Positions 8,226 through 17,724 of a stretch of DNA of 64,000 nucleotides are shown in pieces. The notes under the pieces were generated by a model. The model had not been told where the DNA came from, did not search any database, and saw only the letters and a list, made by a program, of their open reading frames with translations. A program made the position numbers and the translations under genes. Source of the DNA: Aliiroseovarius sediminis (GTDB lineage Bacteria > Pseudomonadota > Alphaproteobacteria > Rhodobacterales > Rhodobacteraceae); the NCBI RefSeq assembly GCF_022678485.1, contig NZ_JALBYP010000018.1, positions 186,001-250,000 of the forward strand. The letters are read 5' to 3'. Every line of letters begins with the position of its first letter. The first letter of the stretch is position 1.

Positions 8226-10273
8226 GCGTAGCTGGCGAACAATCCTTGCAATTTCGACAATATCCGCGTGACCGGGGTGATCTTGGGCGGTGTGCCGCTG
8301 GCCAGACGGTCCACCACCACCTCAACCGGGCAGGCGGTGCCGGTCACGGGATCGTGGTAGCGTGGATAGTCGATCAATACGGCATGGGACAGTGCGATCA
8401 GGTCGGGCCGCGCGGTGCGGCGGGCGGGGATTGTTCCAAGATCGTGGGTCAGCCCCCAACCCGCATAGAAGGGCGTGCCAAGACAGGTGACTTTGCAGCC
8501 GCGCAACAGCGCCTCGAACCCAAGGGTCGAGGTCATGGTCCAAACCTCGTCCACCGCGTCGATTAACCCGATGGGATCGGCATTGTCCGCGACCAGATCG
8601 GCAAGTATGCAGGCTTGGTCAGGCGGGACGGCGCCCGCGCGTAGCCCCGCTTCGACATCCGGATGGGGTTTGTAGATGATCACGGCGTCAGGGTTTTCCG
8701 CACGGGTCTGTTCGAGCAGGGCCAGATTGGTGGCGACTGTATCAGTGCCTAACCGGATCGAGGCATCGTCTTCGACCTGTCCCGGTACCAGGATGCGGTG
8801 CCCCTTGGCCAGACGATCCAGCCCCTCGGGCAGCGGGCGGTCGAGGTTATATTTGCCAATCCCCGCTGTCGCCAGCCGCGCGATTAGCCCTTCGGCTCGT
8901 TCGCGGGCGTAATCGGGCAGGCTGTGTGATGCAGCGATCAGGCGTTCCAACCGGCATTCGCGGGTGGGGTCGTAATAGATGCCAAGATCATCGCGCACCA
9001 AGGACAGCGGGGGCACCAGTTCCGCGCCCAACCCGCGTGAACGCAGGAACCCATCCTCGATCCGCAGAAGCGGGGCGTGGGTCTGGTGGTCAGGTTGCTC
9101 TTTTCCGGCCCAGATCATCAGCGGGCGTTCGATGTCAGTAGCCCCCTTGGCAGCACGGGCGGCATTGTCGTCGAAGATCATCGCTGGGCCGTCTGCGAAG
9201 AACTGCGCCAGTGGGCGGCGCTTCCACAGGCGCATTCCACTGGCGACATAGCCGCGTTGATCCTCGCGCCACGCGCGGGCGCGGGCTTCAAGCGTGTCCA
9301 GCACGGTCTCGATCTCGCACAGTTGGTGGCGATACGGATCATACCATGTGGGATAGAGGATCATCGCCCCCATAAAAAGCTGCGTGCGGGTAAGTGTGCG
9401 CGTCCGCCGATCCACCGGCCGGTCGTCCACCGTCAGCCCCCAACCCGCATAGAAGGGCTGCCCGAACACATTGGGTTTGTGCCCCGCCAGAATCGCTTCG
9501 AACCCCATGCCGGAACTGACGGTATAAACCGCCTGCGCGCCTTCCAGCAGCGCCCAGGGGCTGACGGGGTCCGAGATCAGGCGCACCTGATCATTTTCAT
9601 CCTCAACACCGTAGTGACCTTCGCGATGACCCAGCGAAGTCTCTGGATGTGTCTTGATCAGGATGCGCGTGTCGGGGTGGTTCAGACGCGCGGCGACCAG
9701 CATTTCACGAAACGTGTTTTCCGATGCACCAGCATGAGCGATCGAGGCGTCATTGCGCGTCTGGTCGATCACCAGCACATAGGGCGCATCTGGCACAGGC
9801 TGGGCGGGGTCAAAGGCGTTATACTTCGATAGATGGGCGTGTCGCATACGGTCCATCGCGTCGCGCGCCCGGCGCAACGTATCGCTGTGGTCCAGCGGGT
9901 CCGTGGCAAGGATATGTTCCAGCCGCGAGGGTTGTGCGCTGTCGAAATGCACGCCCATGTCGTCGATCAGAAGGCCTAGAGGTGGCTCGCCCGATCGGCC
10001 GGGCGTGACGGACCGCAGGAAGGCATCCTCGACCTGAATCAGGGGGATGCCACGGCGGGCGGCGATGGTCTCGCCCCGGCCCGAGGTCGGGCTTTTTCCC
10101 CAAGTGCCCACGCAGTCGCCATCTTTGGGCAGACCAAGCCGCACGTCCCAACCCGCCAGCGCCAGAATACGGCGGATGCGGGGCTGGGTCAGGAAGCCTC
10201 CGTTATAAACGTAAAGCCGCCGGGGGGATGCCCCGCCAGCGGCTTTGTCCATCTCTGGTATCTGGGCCATCAT
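8210..10273 (-). CDS. kpsC: Capsule polysaccharide linker Kdo transferase KpsC
   Basis: This 687-residue protein has two homologous halves, each with the glycosyltransferase motif E-D-x-F-L-R-S: IQVEDAFLRS near residue 92 and RIEDGFLRSRG near 404. Each half also carries a substrate-site YKPHP/KTHPE-type segment (IYKPHPDVEAGL, LIKTHPETSLGH). In characterised KpsC the two domains alternately add beta-linked Kdo residues to a lysophosphatidylglycerol anchor for ABC-dependent capsules. It is the last gene of a minus-strand set kpsS, Wza-like exporter, kpsC. No ABC transporter (KpsM/T) is visible here, so export genes must also lie elsewhere. Confidence 0.9.
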   Translation of the reverse strand: MMAQIPEMDKAAGGASPRRLYVYNGGFLTQPRIRRILALAGWDVRLGLPKDGDCVGTWGKSPTSGRGETIAARRGIPLIQVEDAFLRSVTPGRSGEPPLGLLIDDMGVHFDSAQPSRLEHILATDPLDHSDTLRRARDAMDRMRHAHLSKYNAFDPAQPVPDAPYVLVIDQTRNDASIAHAGASENTFREMLVAARLNHPDTRILIKTHPETSLGHREGHYGVEDENDQVRLISDPVSPWALLEGAQAVYTVSSGMGFEAILAGHKPNVFGQPFYAGWGLTVDDRPVDRRTRTLTRTQLFMGAMILYPTWYDPYRHQLCEIETVLDTLEARARAWREDQRGYVASGMRLWKRRPLAQFFADGPAMIFDDNAARAAKGATDIERPLMIWAGKEQPDHQTHAPLLRIEDGFLRSRGLGAELVPPLSLVRDDLGIYYDPTRECRLERLIAASHSLPDYARERAEGLIARLATAGIGKYNLDRPLPEGLDRLAKGHRILVPGQVEDDASIRLGTDTVATNLALLEQTRAENPDAVIIYKPHPDVEAGLRAGAVPPDQACILADLVADNADPIGLIDAVDEVWTMTSTLGFEALLRGCKVTCLGTPFYAGWGLTHDLGTIPARRTARPDLIALSHAVLIDYPRYHDPVTGTACPVEVVVDRLASGTPPKITPVTRILSKLQGLFASYAYLWR

Positions 10274-10283
10274 GCCGTCTGGA

Positions 10284-11426
10284 TCAGGATCCGGACAGCG
10301 ATTGGTTCAGTGACGAAATCGACCCCGCGGTGGCCAGCGACCCGGTCAGGGCCGACAAAAGCTTTGTCCATTGGACGTAAGGTGCTTCGGTTACGTACAC
10401 CGTGTCGCCATCGCGAATGATGAAATCGCGGGCTTCGAACATGCCGTTGGGTTCGGTCAGGTCCAGCACGTAAACCATGCGCTGGGTGCTGCTGATGTCG
10501 TTGCGGCCCAGCACGGTGTTGGCGATTTCGGCGCGTTCATCGCGCAGGATGAAGATGCCTTTGGGATCCGCAGACGAGGTCGACAGACCGCCCACTTGCG
10601 CAAGTGCCTCCATCGCCGACAGGGTTTGGGTCTCGAACCGGACGCGTGCTTGGCCCCCGGTCGCGCCGATGGCGGTATAGGATCGTGTGTCTTCTTCGAC
10701 CAGGATACGGTCGCCGCCGCGCAGGGCGATGTTGGTGTCGGGGTGGTTGAATAGATCCTGGAACCACACCTCGCCGGTCTGGTTTCCGCGGTTGACCTTG
10801 ATCTTCGCGATCTCGGGCGAAATGGCGATGCCACCCGCGCGTGCCAGCATGGCATTCAGCGTGCGTGTGGGGCGTTCAATGGGATAGACACCCTGACCGC
10901 TGACAGCCCCGGTGATCGTCACGGTGGACCCGTCACCAGCCAGACGGCGGACCAGAACCTGCGGGTCTGGAGTTTGTTCGGCTAGTTTGCCGGTTATGAT
11001 CCGGCGGATCGCTTCGGGCGAGTTGCCAGCGGCTTTGATGCGGCCAGCATAGGGAATGAAGATGAAGCCCGAGCCGTCCACCTGCACCTCTTCCAACGCG
11101 GCGGGTGCGCCTGCGGTCGTCAGAATGCCCTTTTCGACGTTTTCCCAAATCGAGATGCCCAGCGTGTCGCCCGGCTGGATTGTGTCTGATCCGACCAGCC
11201 CCGCGTTGGCGAAGGCCTTGGAAAAACCGAGCTCGGGTACAACAGCGGTGGCCCGGTTGACGCGGTCGTTCACCAAAACGACGATGGCATCGCGCGCCTG
11301 ATTTTCCGAACTTGCGAACAATTCCTGCTTGCTTGGGCCGGATCGGGGCAGGCCACAGGCACCAAGCGACACGACCAATGCACATGCGGCCGCTGCGCGC
11401 ACCCATTTATTGCCAACGATGCTCAA
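10284..11426 (-). CDS. Wza/KpsD-like polysaccharide export lipoprotein
   Basis: This 380-residue protein begins at a TTG with AAGGAG 8 bases upstream; a longer frame lacks a ribosome-binding site. A signal sequence ends in VSLGACG, a lipobox. The PES (polysaccharide export) domain follows (DTIQPGDTLGISIWENVEKG) and then SLBB-type beta-grasp repeats (TITGAVSGQGVYPI). The C-terminus has a hydrophobic and Gly/Ser-rich segment. Such proteins form the outer-membrane channel for capsule or exopolysaccharide. It lies between kpsS and kpsC on the same strand, which ties it to capsule export. It is shorter than E. coli KpsD and more like Wza. Confidence 0.85.
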   Translation of the reverse strand: MSIVGNKWVRAAAACALVVSLGACGLPRSGPSKQELFASSENQARDAIVVLVNDRVNRATAVVPELGFSKAFANAGLVGSDTIQPGDTLGISIWENVEKGILTTAGAPAALEEVQVDGSGFIFIPYAGRIKAAGNSPEAIRRIITGKLAEQTPDPQVLVRRLAGDGSTVTITGAVSGQGVYPIERPTRTLNAMLARAGGIAISPEIAKIKVNRGNQTGEVWFQDLFNHPDTNIALRGGDRILVEEDTRSYTAIGATGGQARVRFETQTLSAMEALAQVGGLSTSSADPKGIFILRDERAEIANTVLGRNDISSTQRMVYVLDLTEPNGMFEARDFIIRDGDTVYVTEAPYVQWTKLLSALTGSLATAGSISSLNQSLSGS

Positions 11427-11523
11427 TGCTCGGGCTCCTTGTAACTGCCGGCGTACCGGACCCATATTTGACGCGAACCTAGTTTGAGGCGCGCCGTATA
11501 TCCAGCATTTCCCGCAAGGGGTG

Positions 11524-12816
11524 CTAATTTACGCTTCGCAATTGTTGCCGAGGTGCCGCTGTTCCGCGTTCCAGCGCCTGATAAGGGTCATCCATGGCCA
11601 GCATCATGTCCACCACCTGACGAAGCAATTGTCGCCGCCCGCGCGATGAGTAGTAACCACCTGTCACCTGGCTGGTTTCCAACAGGTAGTGGCGATAATC
11701 GCGATAGGCGCGGCTGTCGGGGCGGGTCGGTTGGTCGAAGAATTCCGTAAGGGGTTGGGACGAGGTGAATTCCGGTTTGTCAAAAACCGCGGTGCCGAAC
11801 ACCTTTAACGGTAGCCCGCGCCATAACACCTGTTGGGCGGCGGTCGAATTTACCGTCACCGCAGATCGCGCATCGTCCAGCAGCCGTGCCAGCTTGCCCC
11901 CGCGCACGTAATGTACCCGGTCGGCGATGCCGTATTGCGCAGCAAGGCGGCGGATCTGGGCGCGCTGCGGCACGCGCCCGTCCTCAAGCGGGTGAGCCTT
12001 GAAGACAAGGTGGTGATGGGGCGGGGCGCCCGTGGCAAAACCTTCAACTACCGCCTCAAGAAACTCTGTCATCGTGTTGAAAGGGCTGTGTTTTTGAAAG
12101 CTGGAGTCGTGCTCAAGTTGAAGCAGGGCAAGATGATAGGGGAAGCCACCGTATTTGATGCGGCCCGTCGCTGCAATCCGGTTGGCGGCAATGTATGGCA
12201 TCAATAACAGCCGGATCAGATAGAGCTTCAGCTCTTGCCCAACGCTCAGTGCCCGATGAGGGCGGAAATTGCCATAGCGGCGGTTTGCGAACATCACGAA
12301 CCAATGATACAGCGCGCCATAGAAGACATGGTGGCGCATGTCGCCCCAATGGGCCGGCGCTTCTGGTATATCAAGTTCGGCATCTGCCAACGCCGCGCGC
12401 ATCTGCTTCACTGTCATCTGCATCAGACGGGAATGGCCGTTCGATCCGTCACGCTCATATGTTACCCAATAAGGGCGCAGGTAGCCTTCTTCAAACACAT
12501 GCACGGTCAAACCACGGGTGCGGGCGATCTCGATCGCTTGTGCATGGATCGGGCGGGTGTCGCCATAAAGCACGATATCGGTGATCTTGTGCCGATCCAG
12601 CAAAGCGGAAAACCGCGCGGGCCAGGTGTCGTGCGGTGCGGTGAAAGGAATGTAACTGGCGCGATCACGCCAAAACACCTGATCGCCCATATTGAAGCCC
12701 ACGCGCCAAACGTGCGCGCCCGCCGCCCGCAGCATTCGCCCCAATTGCCAGAAAAACGGGCCGTGGGGGCCTTGCAACAGCAAGAAACGTCGTTCTTGGC
12801 TGGTCATTTTGCTCAT
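11524..12816 (-). CDS. kpsS: Capsule polysaccharide export glycosyltransferase KpsS
   Basis: This 430-residue protein starts MSKMTSQERRFLLLQGPHGP, with the family LLLQGPxGxFF opening. It carries the H-V-F-E-E-G-Y-L-R-P motif near residue 108, the single-domain counterpart of the KpsC halves, and VFKAHPLEDGR and SAVTVNSTAAQQVLWRGLP further on. Characterised KpsS adds the first beta-Kdo to the phosphatidylglycerol acceptor of group 2 capsules. An alternative upstream start adds 11 residues and is less likely. It is divergent from ribE across a 194-bp spacer that must hold both promoters. Confidence 0.88.
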   Translation of the reverse strand: MSKMTSQERRFLLLQGPHGPFFWQLGRMLRAAGAHVWRVGFNMGDQVFWRDRASYIPFTAPHDTWPARFSALLDRHKITDIVLYGDTRPIHAQAIEIARTRGLTVHVFEEGYLRPYWVTYERDGSNGHSRLMQMTVKQMRAALADAELDIPEAPAHWGDMRHHVFYGALYHWFVMFANRRYGNFRPHRALSVGQELKLYLIRLLLMPYIAANRIAATGRIKYGGFPYHLALLQLEHDSSFQKHSPFNTMTEFLEAVVEGFATGAPPHHHLVFKAHPLEDGRVPQRAQIRRLAAQYGIADRVHYVRGGKLARLLDDARSAVTVNSTAAQQVLWRGLPLKVFGTAVFDKPEFTSSQPLTEFFDQPTRPDSRAYRDYRHYLLETSQVTGGYYSSRGRRQLLRQVVDMMLAMDDPYQALERGTAAPRQQLRSVN

Positions 12817-13010
12817 GGCGTATTCCGTGTGACTGTATCTTACCCTCAACCTCGGTGGCCCCGAGGATTTCCCTTTCTGGCCCGCCTTCCTTTATAATGA
12901 AAGGGGAACCTTTCAGTTCCGTAACCCATGATGTGGCCCGCGAAGCGCTTGGCAAGACCGTCGTGTCGCGCTAGGTCAAAGGCAACGCAGTCCGACGGCA
13001 AGGAGAGGTC

Positions 13011-13598
13011 ATGTTCACAGGTATTATCACCGATATCGGGCGCGTCGCAGCCTTGGAGCAATCCGGCGACATGCGCGCCCGGATCGAGACCGCATATGAC
13101 ACCAGCAGCATCGACATCGGTGCCTCGATCGCGTCGGACGGGGTTTGCCTGACGGTCGTGGCGCTGGGTGAAGACTGGTATGACGTTGATATATCCGCCG
13201 AAACGGTATCGAAAACCAATCTAGGCTCGTGGACGGTGAGCCATAAGGTGAACCTTGAGCGCGCGTTGAAGGTCGGTGACGAGCTTGGCGGGCATATCGT
13301 GTCAGGTCATGTGGACGGCGTGGCCGAGATCATCGGTATGACAATCGAAGGTGACAGCACTCGCGTTCGGTTCCGTGCGCCCTCTGAGTTGGCGCGCTTC
13401 ATCGCGCCGAAAGGGTCTGTCGCGCTGAACGGCACATCGCTGACCGTGAACGAAGTTGAGGGTGATGAATTTGGCGTGAACCTGATTTCGCACACCAAAG
13501 AGGTGACGAACTGGGGGCAGGCAAAGATCGGCGACCGGGTGAATCTGGAAATCGACACGCTGGCGCGCTATGTGGCGCGGCTGGCGGAATATGGGTGA
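13011..13598 (+). CDS. ribE: Riboflavin synthase, alpha subunit
   Basis: This 195-residue enzyme dismutates two 6,7-dimethyl-8-ribityllumazines to riboflavin. It starts with the invariant MFTGIITDIG and holds two lumazine-binding barrels (about residues 1-95 and 96-195); the second opens at GHIVSGHVDGVAEI. GLNGTSLTVN-type wording is present as SVALNGTSLTVNEVEG. An AAGGAGAGG ribosome-binding site lies 3 bases before the ATG. The conserved elements of an FMN riboswitch were looked for upstream and not seen. Gene order elsewhere suggests it belongs functionally with ribD, ribB and ribH. Confidence 0.95.
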   Translation: MFTGIITDIGRVAALEQSGDMRARIETAYDTSSIDIGASIASDGVCLTVVALGEDWYDVDISAETVSKTNLGSWTVSHKVNLERALKVGDELGGHIVSGHVDGVAEIIGMTIEGDSTRVRFRAPSELARFIAPKGSVALNGTSLTVNEVEGDEFGVNLISHTKEVTNWGQAKIGDRVNLEIDTLARYVARLAEYG

Positions 13599-13688
13599 TT
13601 GGAACGCGCGGGTGTGGTTGTTGTCTTTGACATATTCGGGTGCGGGCATATGATTGGCCGAAACGCCTGACCCAAGACGGAGCCACCC

Positions 13689-14654
13689 ATGACCCTGATC
13701 CGCCCGACCCGCCGTGACCTTCTGCGCCTTGCCGCAATCGCGCCGGCTTTCGCCATGCCTGCCACCGCCCGCGCCATGCTGGGCGCGCCCACCGCTGGCA
13801 ACCCGGCGCATTTCAGCTTCACACTGGGCGAGGCGCGGCTGACCGTGGTATCGGATGGCTATTTCTCGCTGCCCGGCAGTGGGTTGGCGGTGAATGCGCC
13901 CGAGGACGAGAAGATCGCGTTTCTGAAAGATCATTTTCTTGATCCCGAGCGTGGCTATTCCCACACCAACCACTTGTATGTCGAAATCGGCGATGCGCGG
14001 GTGCTGATCGACGTCGGTTCTGGCACCCGCTGGCTGGATACGACCGGGCGGCTGATGGGCAACCTTGAGGCCGCCGGGATTGACCCGATGGGCATCACTC
14101 ATGTGGTGATCACCCATGCCCACCCGGACCATATCTGGGGCATTCGTGACGACTTTGACGAACCGCTGATCCCGGACGCTGAATACTTCATGGGCGAGGC
14201 CGAGCAGGCCTATTGGCTGCAAGACGGTCTGGTGGACCAAGTCGCGCCAGAGCGACAGCAATTCGTGGTGGGTGCCGTGAACTCGATCAATGCGGACGGA
14301 TTGGAATGGACGCTTGTGGGCGGGGGCGCCGAGGTGGTGCCGGGTGTGCGGCTGCTGGACAGCCCCGGTCATACGCCCGGCCATCTGTCGGTGATGATCG
14401 ACAGCGGCGGGCAACAGTTGATCGCCACCGGCGACGCGCTGACCAACGCCTATACCAATTTCGCTCATCCCGACTGGTTCAACGACACTGACACGGATGG
14501 CGAGATGACGGTGGTCAGCCGCCGCAAGATTCTGGACATGGCCGCGTCTGACCGGATTGCTGTGCTGGGCTATCACTTCCCGTTTCCCGGCGTGGGGCAC
14601 GTACGCCGCACGGCGGATGCGTTCGAGTTTGTGCCCGCGCTGTGGCAGTTTTGA
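13689..14654 (+). CDS. Tat-exported metallo-beta-lactamase-fold hydrolase
   Basis: This 321-residue protein begins with a twin-arginine signal (RPTRRDLLRLAAIAPAFAMP) and a likely cleavage after ARA near residue 34. The metallo-beta-lactamase core has T-H-A-H-P-D-H at about 137-143, then D-S-P-G-H-T-P-G-H, G-D-A-L-T and a late G-Y-H-F-P histidine, together a complete dinuclear metal site. Substrate is not predictable; the fold includes lactonases, glyoxalases and sulfatases. It is periplasmic if the Tat signal is used. The gene sits between ribE and a NYN nuclease gene with no obvious flavin link. Confidence 0.82.
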   Translation: MTLIRPTRRDLLRLAAIAPAFAMPATARAMLGAPTAGNPAHFSFTLGEARLTVVSDGYFSLPGSGLAVNAPEDEKIAFLKDHFLDPERGYSHTNHLYVEIGDARVLIDVGSGTRWLDTTGRLMGNLEAAGIDPMGITHVVITHAHPDHIWGIRDDFDEPLIPDAEYFMGEAEQAYWLQDGLVDQVAPERQQFVVGAVNSINADGLEWTLVGGGAEVVPGVRLLDSPGHTPGHLSVMIDSGGQQLIATGDALTNAYTNFAHPDWFNDTDTDGEMTVVSRRKILDMAASDRIAVLGYHFPFPGVGHVRRTADAFEFVPALWQF

Positions 14655-14718
14655 CCTGATGACTTGATCTGTGCGCTGCGATGCCTAACTAAACCTTTCA
14701 GGTAAGAAAGGATTGTTG

Positions 14719-15357
14719 ATGAATAATAACGGGTTAGGGTCGCCCATTGACGACGACCGCGTCGCGTTGCTGATTGATGGCGAAAACATCTCAAGCGCGT
14801 TGGCGGGCAAGATCATCGTCGAAGCGGGGAAGTTGGGCGAGCTTCTGGTCAAACGAGTCTATGGCAACGCCGCGCGTATTCGTGGCTGGGACGAGGCACC
14901 GGGCATCAAGCTGGTGCATACCGGGCTTGGCAAGAACGCGGCCGATATTGCGCTGGCGCTTGACGCGGCAGAACTGAGCTTCGAGGCGAAGGTCAGGACC
15001 ATTGTTCTGGTCAGTTCAGATGGCGATTTCTCGCACCTTGCGACCTTCTTGCGTGAACGCGGCCATGTGGTTGCCGGGATGGGCGAGGGGAAAGCCCCGG
15101 TGAATTATCGCAAGTCCTGTTCCAGTTGGTTGACGCTGGACACCAACCCCAAGGATATGGATCAGAAGATTCTGGCCGAGATGCGCAAGCAGAAGGACGG
15201 GTTGTTGATCGGTCGCGTCAGCCCGACCTTGCGCGCGGCGCTGGGCGTCACCCTGTCTGATCTGGAAGAAAAGACTTGGCGCAAGTATTTCGAAAAACGC
15301 CTCGACACGTTCAAGATCACGGGGGACGGGCAGCAGACCAGGATTACGGCGCGTTAG
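14719..15357 (+). CDS. NYN-domain protein (putative ribonuclease)
   Basis: This 212-residue protein has the PIN-like NYN fold: the first acidic residue in ALLIDGENISSALA, then KNAADIALALDAAEL, and the VSSDGDFSHLATFLRERG signature with the last catalytic aspartates. The family cleaves RNA. The C-terminal 70 residues are charged and may form a small helix-turn-helix, but I cannot assign it. Start ATG 14719 has AAGAAAGGA 7 bases upstream; two TTG codons just before it are less likely. It is followed by ribBA after 80 bp. Confidence 0.8.
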   Translation: MNNNGLGSPIDDDRVALLIDGENISSALAGKIIVEAGKLGELLVKRVYGNAARIRGWDEAPGIKLVHTGLGKNAADIALALDAAELSFEAKVRTIVLVSSDGDFSHLATFLRERGHVVAGMGEGKAPVNYRKSCSSWLTLDTNPKDMDQKILAEMRKQKDGLLIGRVSPTLRAALGVTLSDLEEKTWRKYFEKRLDTFKITGDGQQTRITAR

Positions 15358-15437
15358 AATGCCCGCGCGCCGCCTTTGCGCTGGCAAACGCATCCCGCCT
15401 GCGCTAGTCACGGGCGCGAACCTGAAGGGAACGCGCC

Positions 15438-16571
15438 ATGCCTGATCGCAGCACATATGAAACGCCCGGCCCGGTCGAGGCCAGCTTGTCGGACGCCATC
15501 TCGTCCGCCGAAGAGATCATCGAAGACGCCCGCGCGGGCCGGATGTATATTCTTGTCGACCACGAAGACCGCGAGAACGAGGGCGATTTTGTCATTCCCG
15601 CCGATGCCTGCACCACAGAGGCGATCAACTTCATGGCCACCCACGGACGCGGATTGATCTGTTTGCCGATGGAGGCCGCGCGTATTCAGGAATTGGGTCT
15701 GTCGATGATGTCCACGCACAACTCCTCGCGCCATGAAACGGCGTTCACCACCTCGATCGAGGCGCGTGAAGGCGTCACAACCGGCATTTCCGCCGCCGAC
15801 CGTGCACTGACGGTGTCCACCGCCATCGACCCTGCCAACGGCCCCGCGGACATCGCCACCCCCGGTCACGTCTTTCCCTTGCGCGCCCGCAATGGCGGCG
15901 TGTTGGTGCGGGCAGGGCATACGGAAGCCGCCGTTGACATCTCGCGCCTTGCTGGGCGCACCCCCGCGGGCGTGATCTGCGAGATCATGAACGAAGACGG
16001 GACGATGGCACGTCTGCCGGAACTGGTGGACATTGCCCAAAAGCACGGGCTGAAGATCGGCACCATCTCGGACCTGATCTCCTATCGCCGCCGCCACGAC
16101 AATCTGGTGCGCGAAACCTCGCGCGAACACGTCACCTCGCAATATGGTGGCGATTGGGAGATGCGGATTTTCACCGACCTGACCCATGAGATCGAGCACG
16201 TGGTGCTGATCAAGGGCGACATTACCACGCCGGACCCGGTGCTGGTGCGCACCCATGCGCTGCAAGAGGCGCAAGATGTGCTGGGCCTTGGCCCGCGCCC
16301 CGCTGATGAGTTGCCCCGCGCCATGCAGATCATCGCGGATGAGGGCAGGGGCGTTGTCTGCCTGTTCCGTGAACCACGCAAGACGCTTCATGCCAACGAT
16401 GATGACGACGGGCCGCGCACGGTGCGCCAGATCGGGCTTGGCTCGCAAATCCTGTCCGCCCTCGGCCTGCATGACATGGTTCTTTTGACCGACAGCCCGG
16501 ATACCCGATATGTGGGTCTTGACGCCTATGGGCTGACCATCACCGGCACCCGACCCATTCAGAAGGATTGA
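15438..16571 (+). CDS. ribB: 3,4-dihydroxy-2-butanone-4-phosphate synthase with degenerate GTP cyclohydrolase II domain
   Basis: This 377-residue protein has a complete DHBP synthase domain (about 25-220): [14 protein letters not shown] with the metal glutamates, [39 protein letters not shown] and [11 protein letters not shown]. That domain makes the four-carbon precursor of riboflavin from ribulose 5-phosphate. The C-terminal domain has the GTP cyclohydrolase II outline (LIKGDI...[36 protein letters not shown]). It lacks the SLRCDCG zinc cysteines and the QEGRGIG loop, so it is probably not catalytic. A separate RibA should exist elsewhere. ribH follows after 3 bp. Confidence 0.93.
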   Translation: MPDRSTYETPGPVEASLSDAISSAEEIIEDARAGRMYILVDHEDRENEGDFVIPADACTTEAINFMATHGRGLICLPMEAARIQELGLSMMSTHNSSRHETAFTTSIEAREGVTTGISAADRALTVSTAIDPANGPADIATPGHVFPLRARNGGVLVRAGHTEAAVDISRLAGRTPAGVICEIMNEDGTMARLPELVDIAQKHGLKIGTISDLISYRRRHDNLVRETSREHVTSQYGGDWEMRIFTDLTHEIEHVVLIKGDITTPDPVLVRTHALQEAQDVLGLGPRPADELPRAMQIIADEGRGVVCLFREPRKTLHANDDDDGPRTVRQIGLGSQILSALGLHDMVLLTDSPDTRYVGLDAYGLTITGTRPIQKD

Positions 16572-16574
16572 GAC

Positions 16575-17126
16575 ATGGCCAAAGCTGAACAGCATTACGT
16601 GCTCGACCGCCCGGAGTTTGACAAGCCCGTGAAACTTCTGATCGTCGTCGCGCCCTATTACAAGGACATCGCCGACAATCTGGTCGCCGGCGCCAAGGCC
16701 GAAATCGAAGCGGCAGGCGGCACATGGGACCTGGTCGAGGTGCCCGGCGCGCTGGAAGTGCCCACCGCCATCGCGATGGCCGACCGGCTGTCGAACTTTG
16801 ACGGTTACGTGGCGCTGGGCTGTGTGATCCGGGGTGAGACAACGCATTACGAAACCGTTTGCAACGACAGCTCGCGCGCGATCCAGATGATGGGGCTGCA
16901 AGGGCTGTGCATTGGCAACGGCATCCTGACGGTGGAAAACCGCAAGCAGGCCGAGGTGCGCGCGGACACCAAGGATCAAAATAAAGGCGGTGGGGCTGCG
17001 GCTGCGGCCTTGCATCTGGTCGCGCTTTCGCGCAAATGGGCCGGCGCAAGCAAAGGTATCGGGTTCAAGTCGATCTCGGACACGATCAAGCTTGCAGGTG
17101 ACACGAAGGATACCCCTACCGCATGA
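16575..17126 (+). CDS. ribH: 6,7-dimethyl-8-ribityllumazine synthase
   Basis: This 183-residue enzyme joins the RibB and RibD products to form lumazine. Visible motifs are LIVVAPYYKDIADNLVAGA, the GALEVPTAI substrate loop and CVIRGETTHYETVCNDSSRA with the catalytic histidine in THYE. It is slightly longer than average owing to a C-terminal tail. It is 3 bp after ribB, and its stop overlaps nusB by 4 bp, so ribB-ribH-nusB form one unit. Confidence 0.95.
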   Translation: MAKAEQHYVLDRPEFDKPVKLLIVVAPYYKDIADNLVAGAKAEIEAAGGTWDLVEVPGALEVPTAIAMADRLSNFDGYVALGCVIRGETTHYETVCNDSSRAIQMMGLQGLCIGNGILTVENRKQAEVRADTKDQNKGGGAAAAALHLVALSRKWAGASKGIGFKSISDTIKLAGDTKDTPTA

Positions 17127-17590
17127 CGCTTTCCGGCAACCAGAAACGCCAGATGAAATCCGCCGCCCGTTTTTTTGCGGTACAGGCACTGTTCCAGATG
17201 GAAGCCTCGGGGCAAACAGCCGATCGGGTGATGGTCGAATTCGAAGACCACCGTTTTGGCGAGGAATTCGACGACTATGCAATGGCCGAAGGCGACAGTC
17301 GCCTGTTTCGCAAACTGATCGAGGATGCGGTGAACCATCAGGCGAAGATCGACCAGATGACTGACCGCGCGCTGGTGGCCAAATGGCCCTTGGGGCGCAT
17401 CGACCCGACCTTGCGCGCCCTGTTCCGTGCTGCCGGTGCCGAACTGACGCAGGGCGAGACGCCGCCCAAAGTTGTGATCACCGAGTTTGTGGATATCGCC
17501 AAAGCCTTCTTCCCGGAAAGCGACGAGGGCAAATTTTCGAACGCCGTTCTGGATCACATGGCCCGCGAAGCTCGCCCGGAGGCGTTTTGA
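17123..17590 (+). CDS. nusB: Transcription antitermination protein NusB
   Basis: This 155-residue all-helical protein has the NusB wording KSAARFFAVQALFQMEASGQ at the N-terminus and LRALFRAAGAELTQGETPPK plus VVITEFVDIAKAFFPES later. NusB binds BoxA RNA with NusE to allow antitermination on rRNA operons. The ATG overlaps the ribH stop (ATGA). Linkage ribH-nusB is widespread in bacteria. Confidence 0.96.
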   Translation: MTLSGNQKRQMKSAARFFAVQALFQMEASGQTADRVMVEFEDHRFGEEFDDYAMAEGDSRLFRKLIEDAVNHQAKIDQMTDRALVAKWPLGRIDPTLRALFRAAGAELTQGETPPKVVITEFVDIAKAFFPESDEGKFSNAVLDHMAREARPEAF

Positions 17591-17724
17591 TCGGGGGTCA
17601 GATTATCGCCGAATATACCTGCAAACATGCGGCGCGAGGGTGCTGAGTTGTACCTTGCGCACCGTCGCCCCTTTAATTTCCGCTCAACTGCGTTAAGTTG
17701 AAGGTGAAACGGAAAGGAAAAACC

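Noticed and set aside
12850-13010. Possible FMN riboswitch before ribE
   Set aside because: The conserved RFN boxes and overall length are not present.
15408-17282. 624-residue open frame on the minus strand
   Set aside because: It mirrors ribB, ribH and nusB; it has no ribosome-binding site or motif and reflects GC-rich codon bias.
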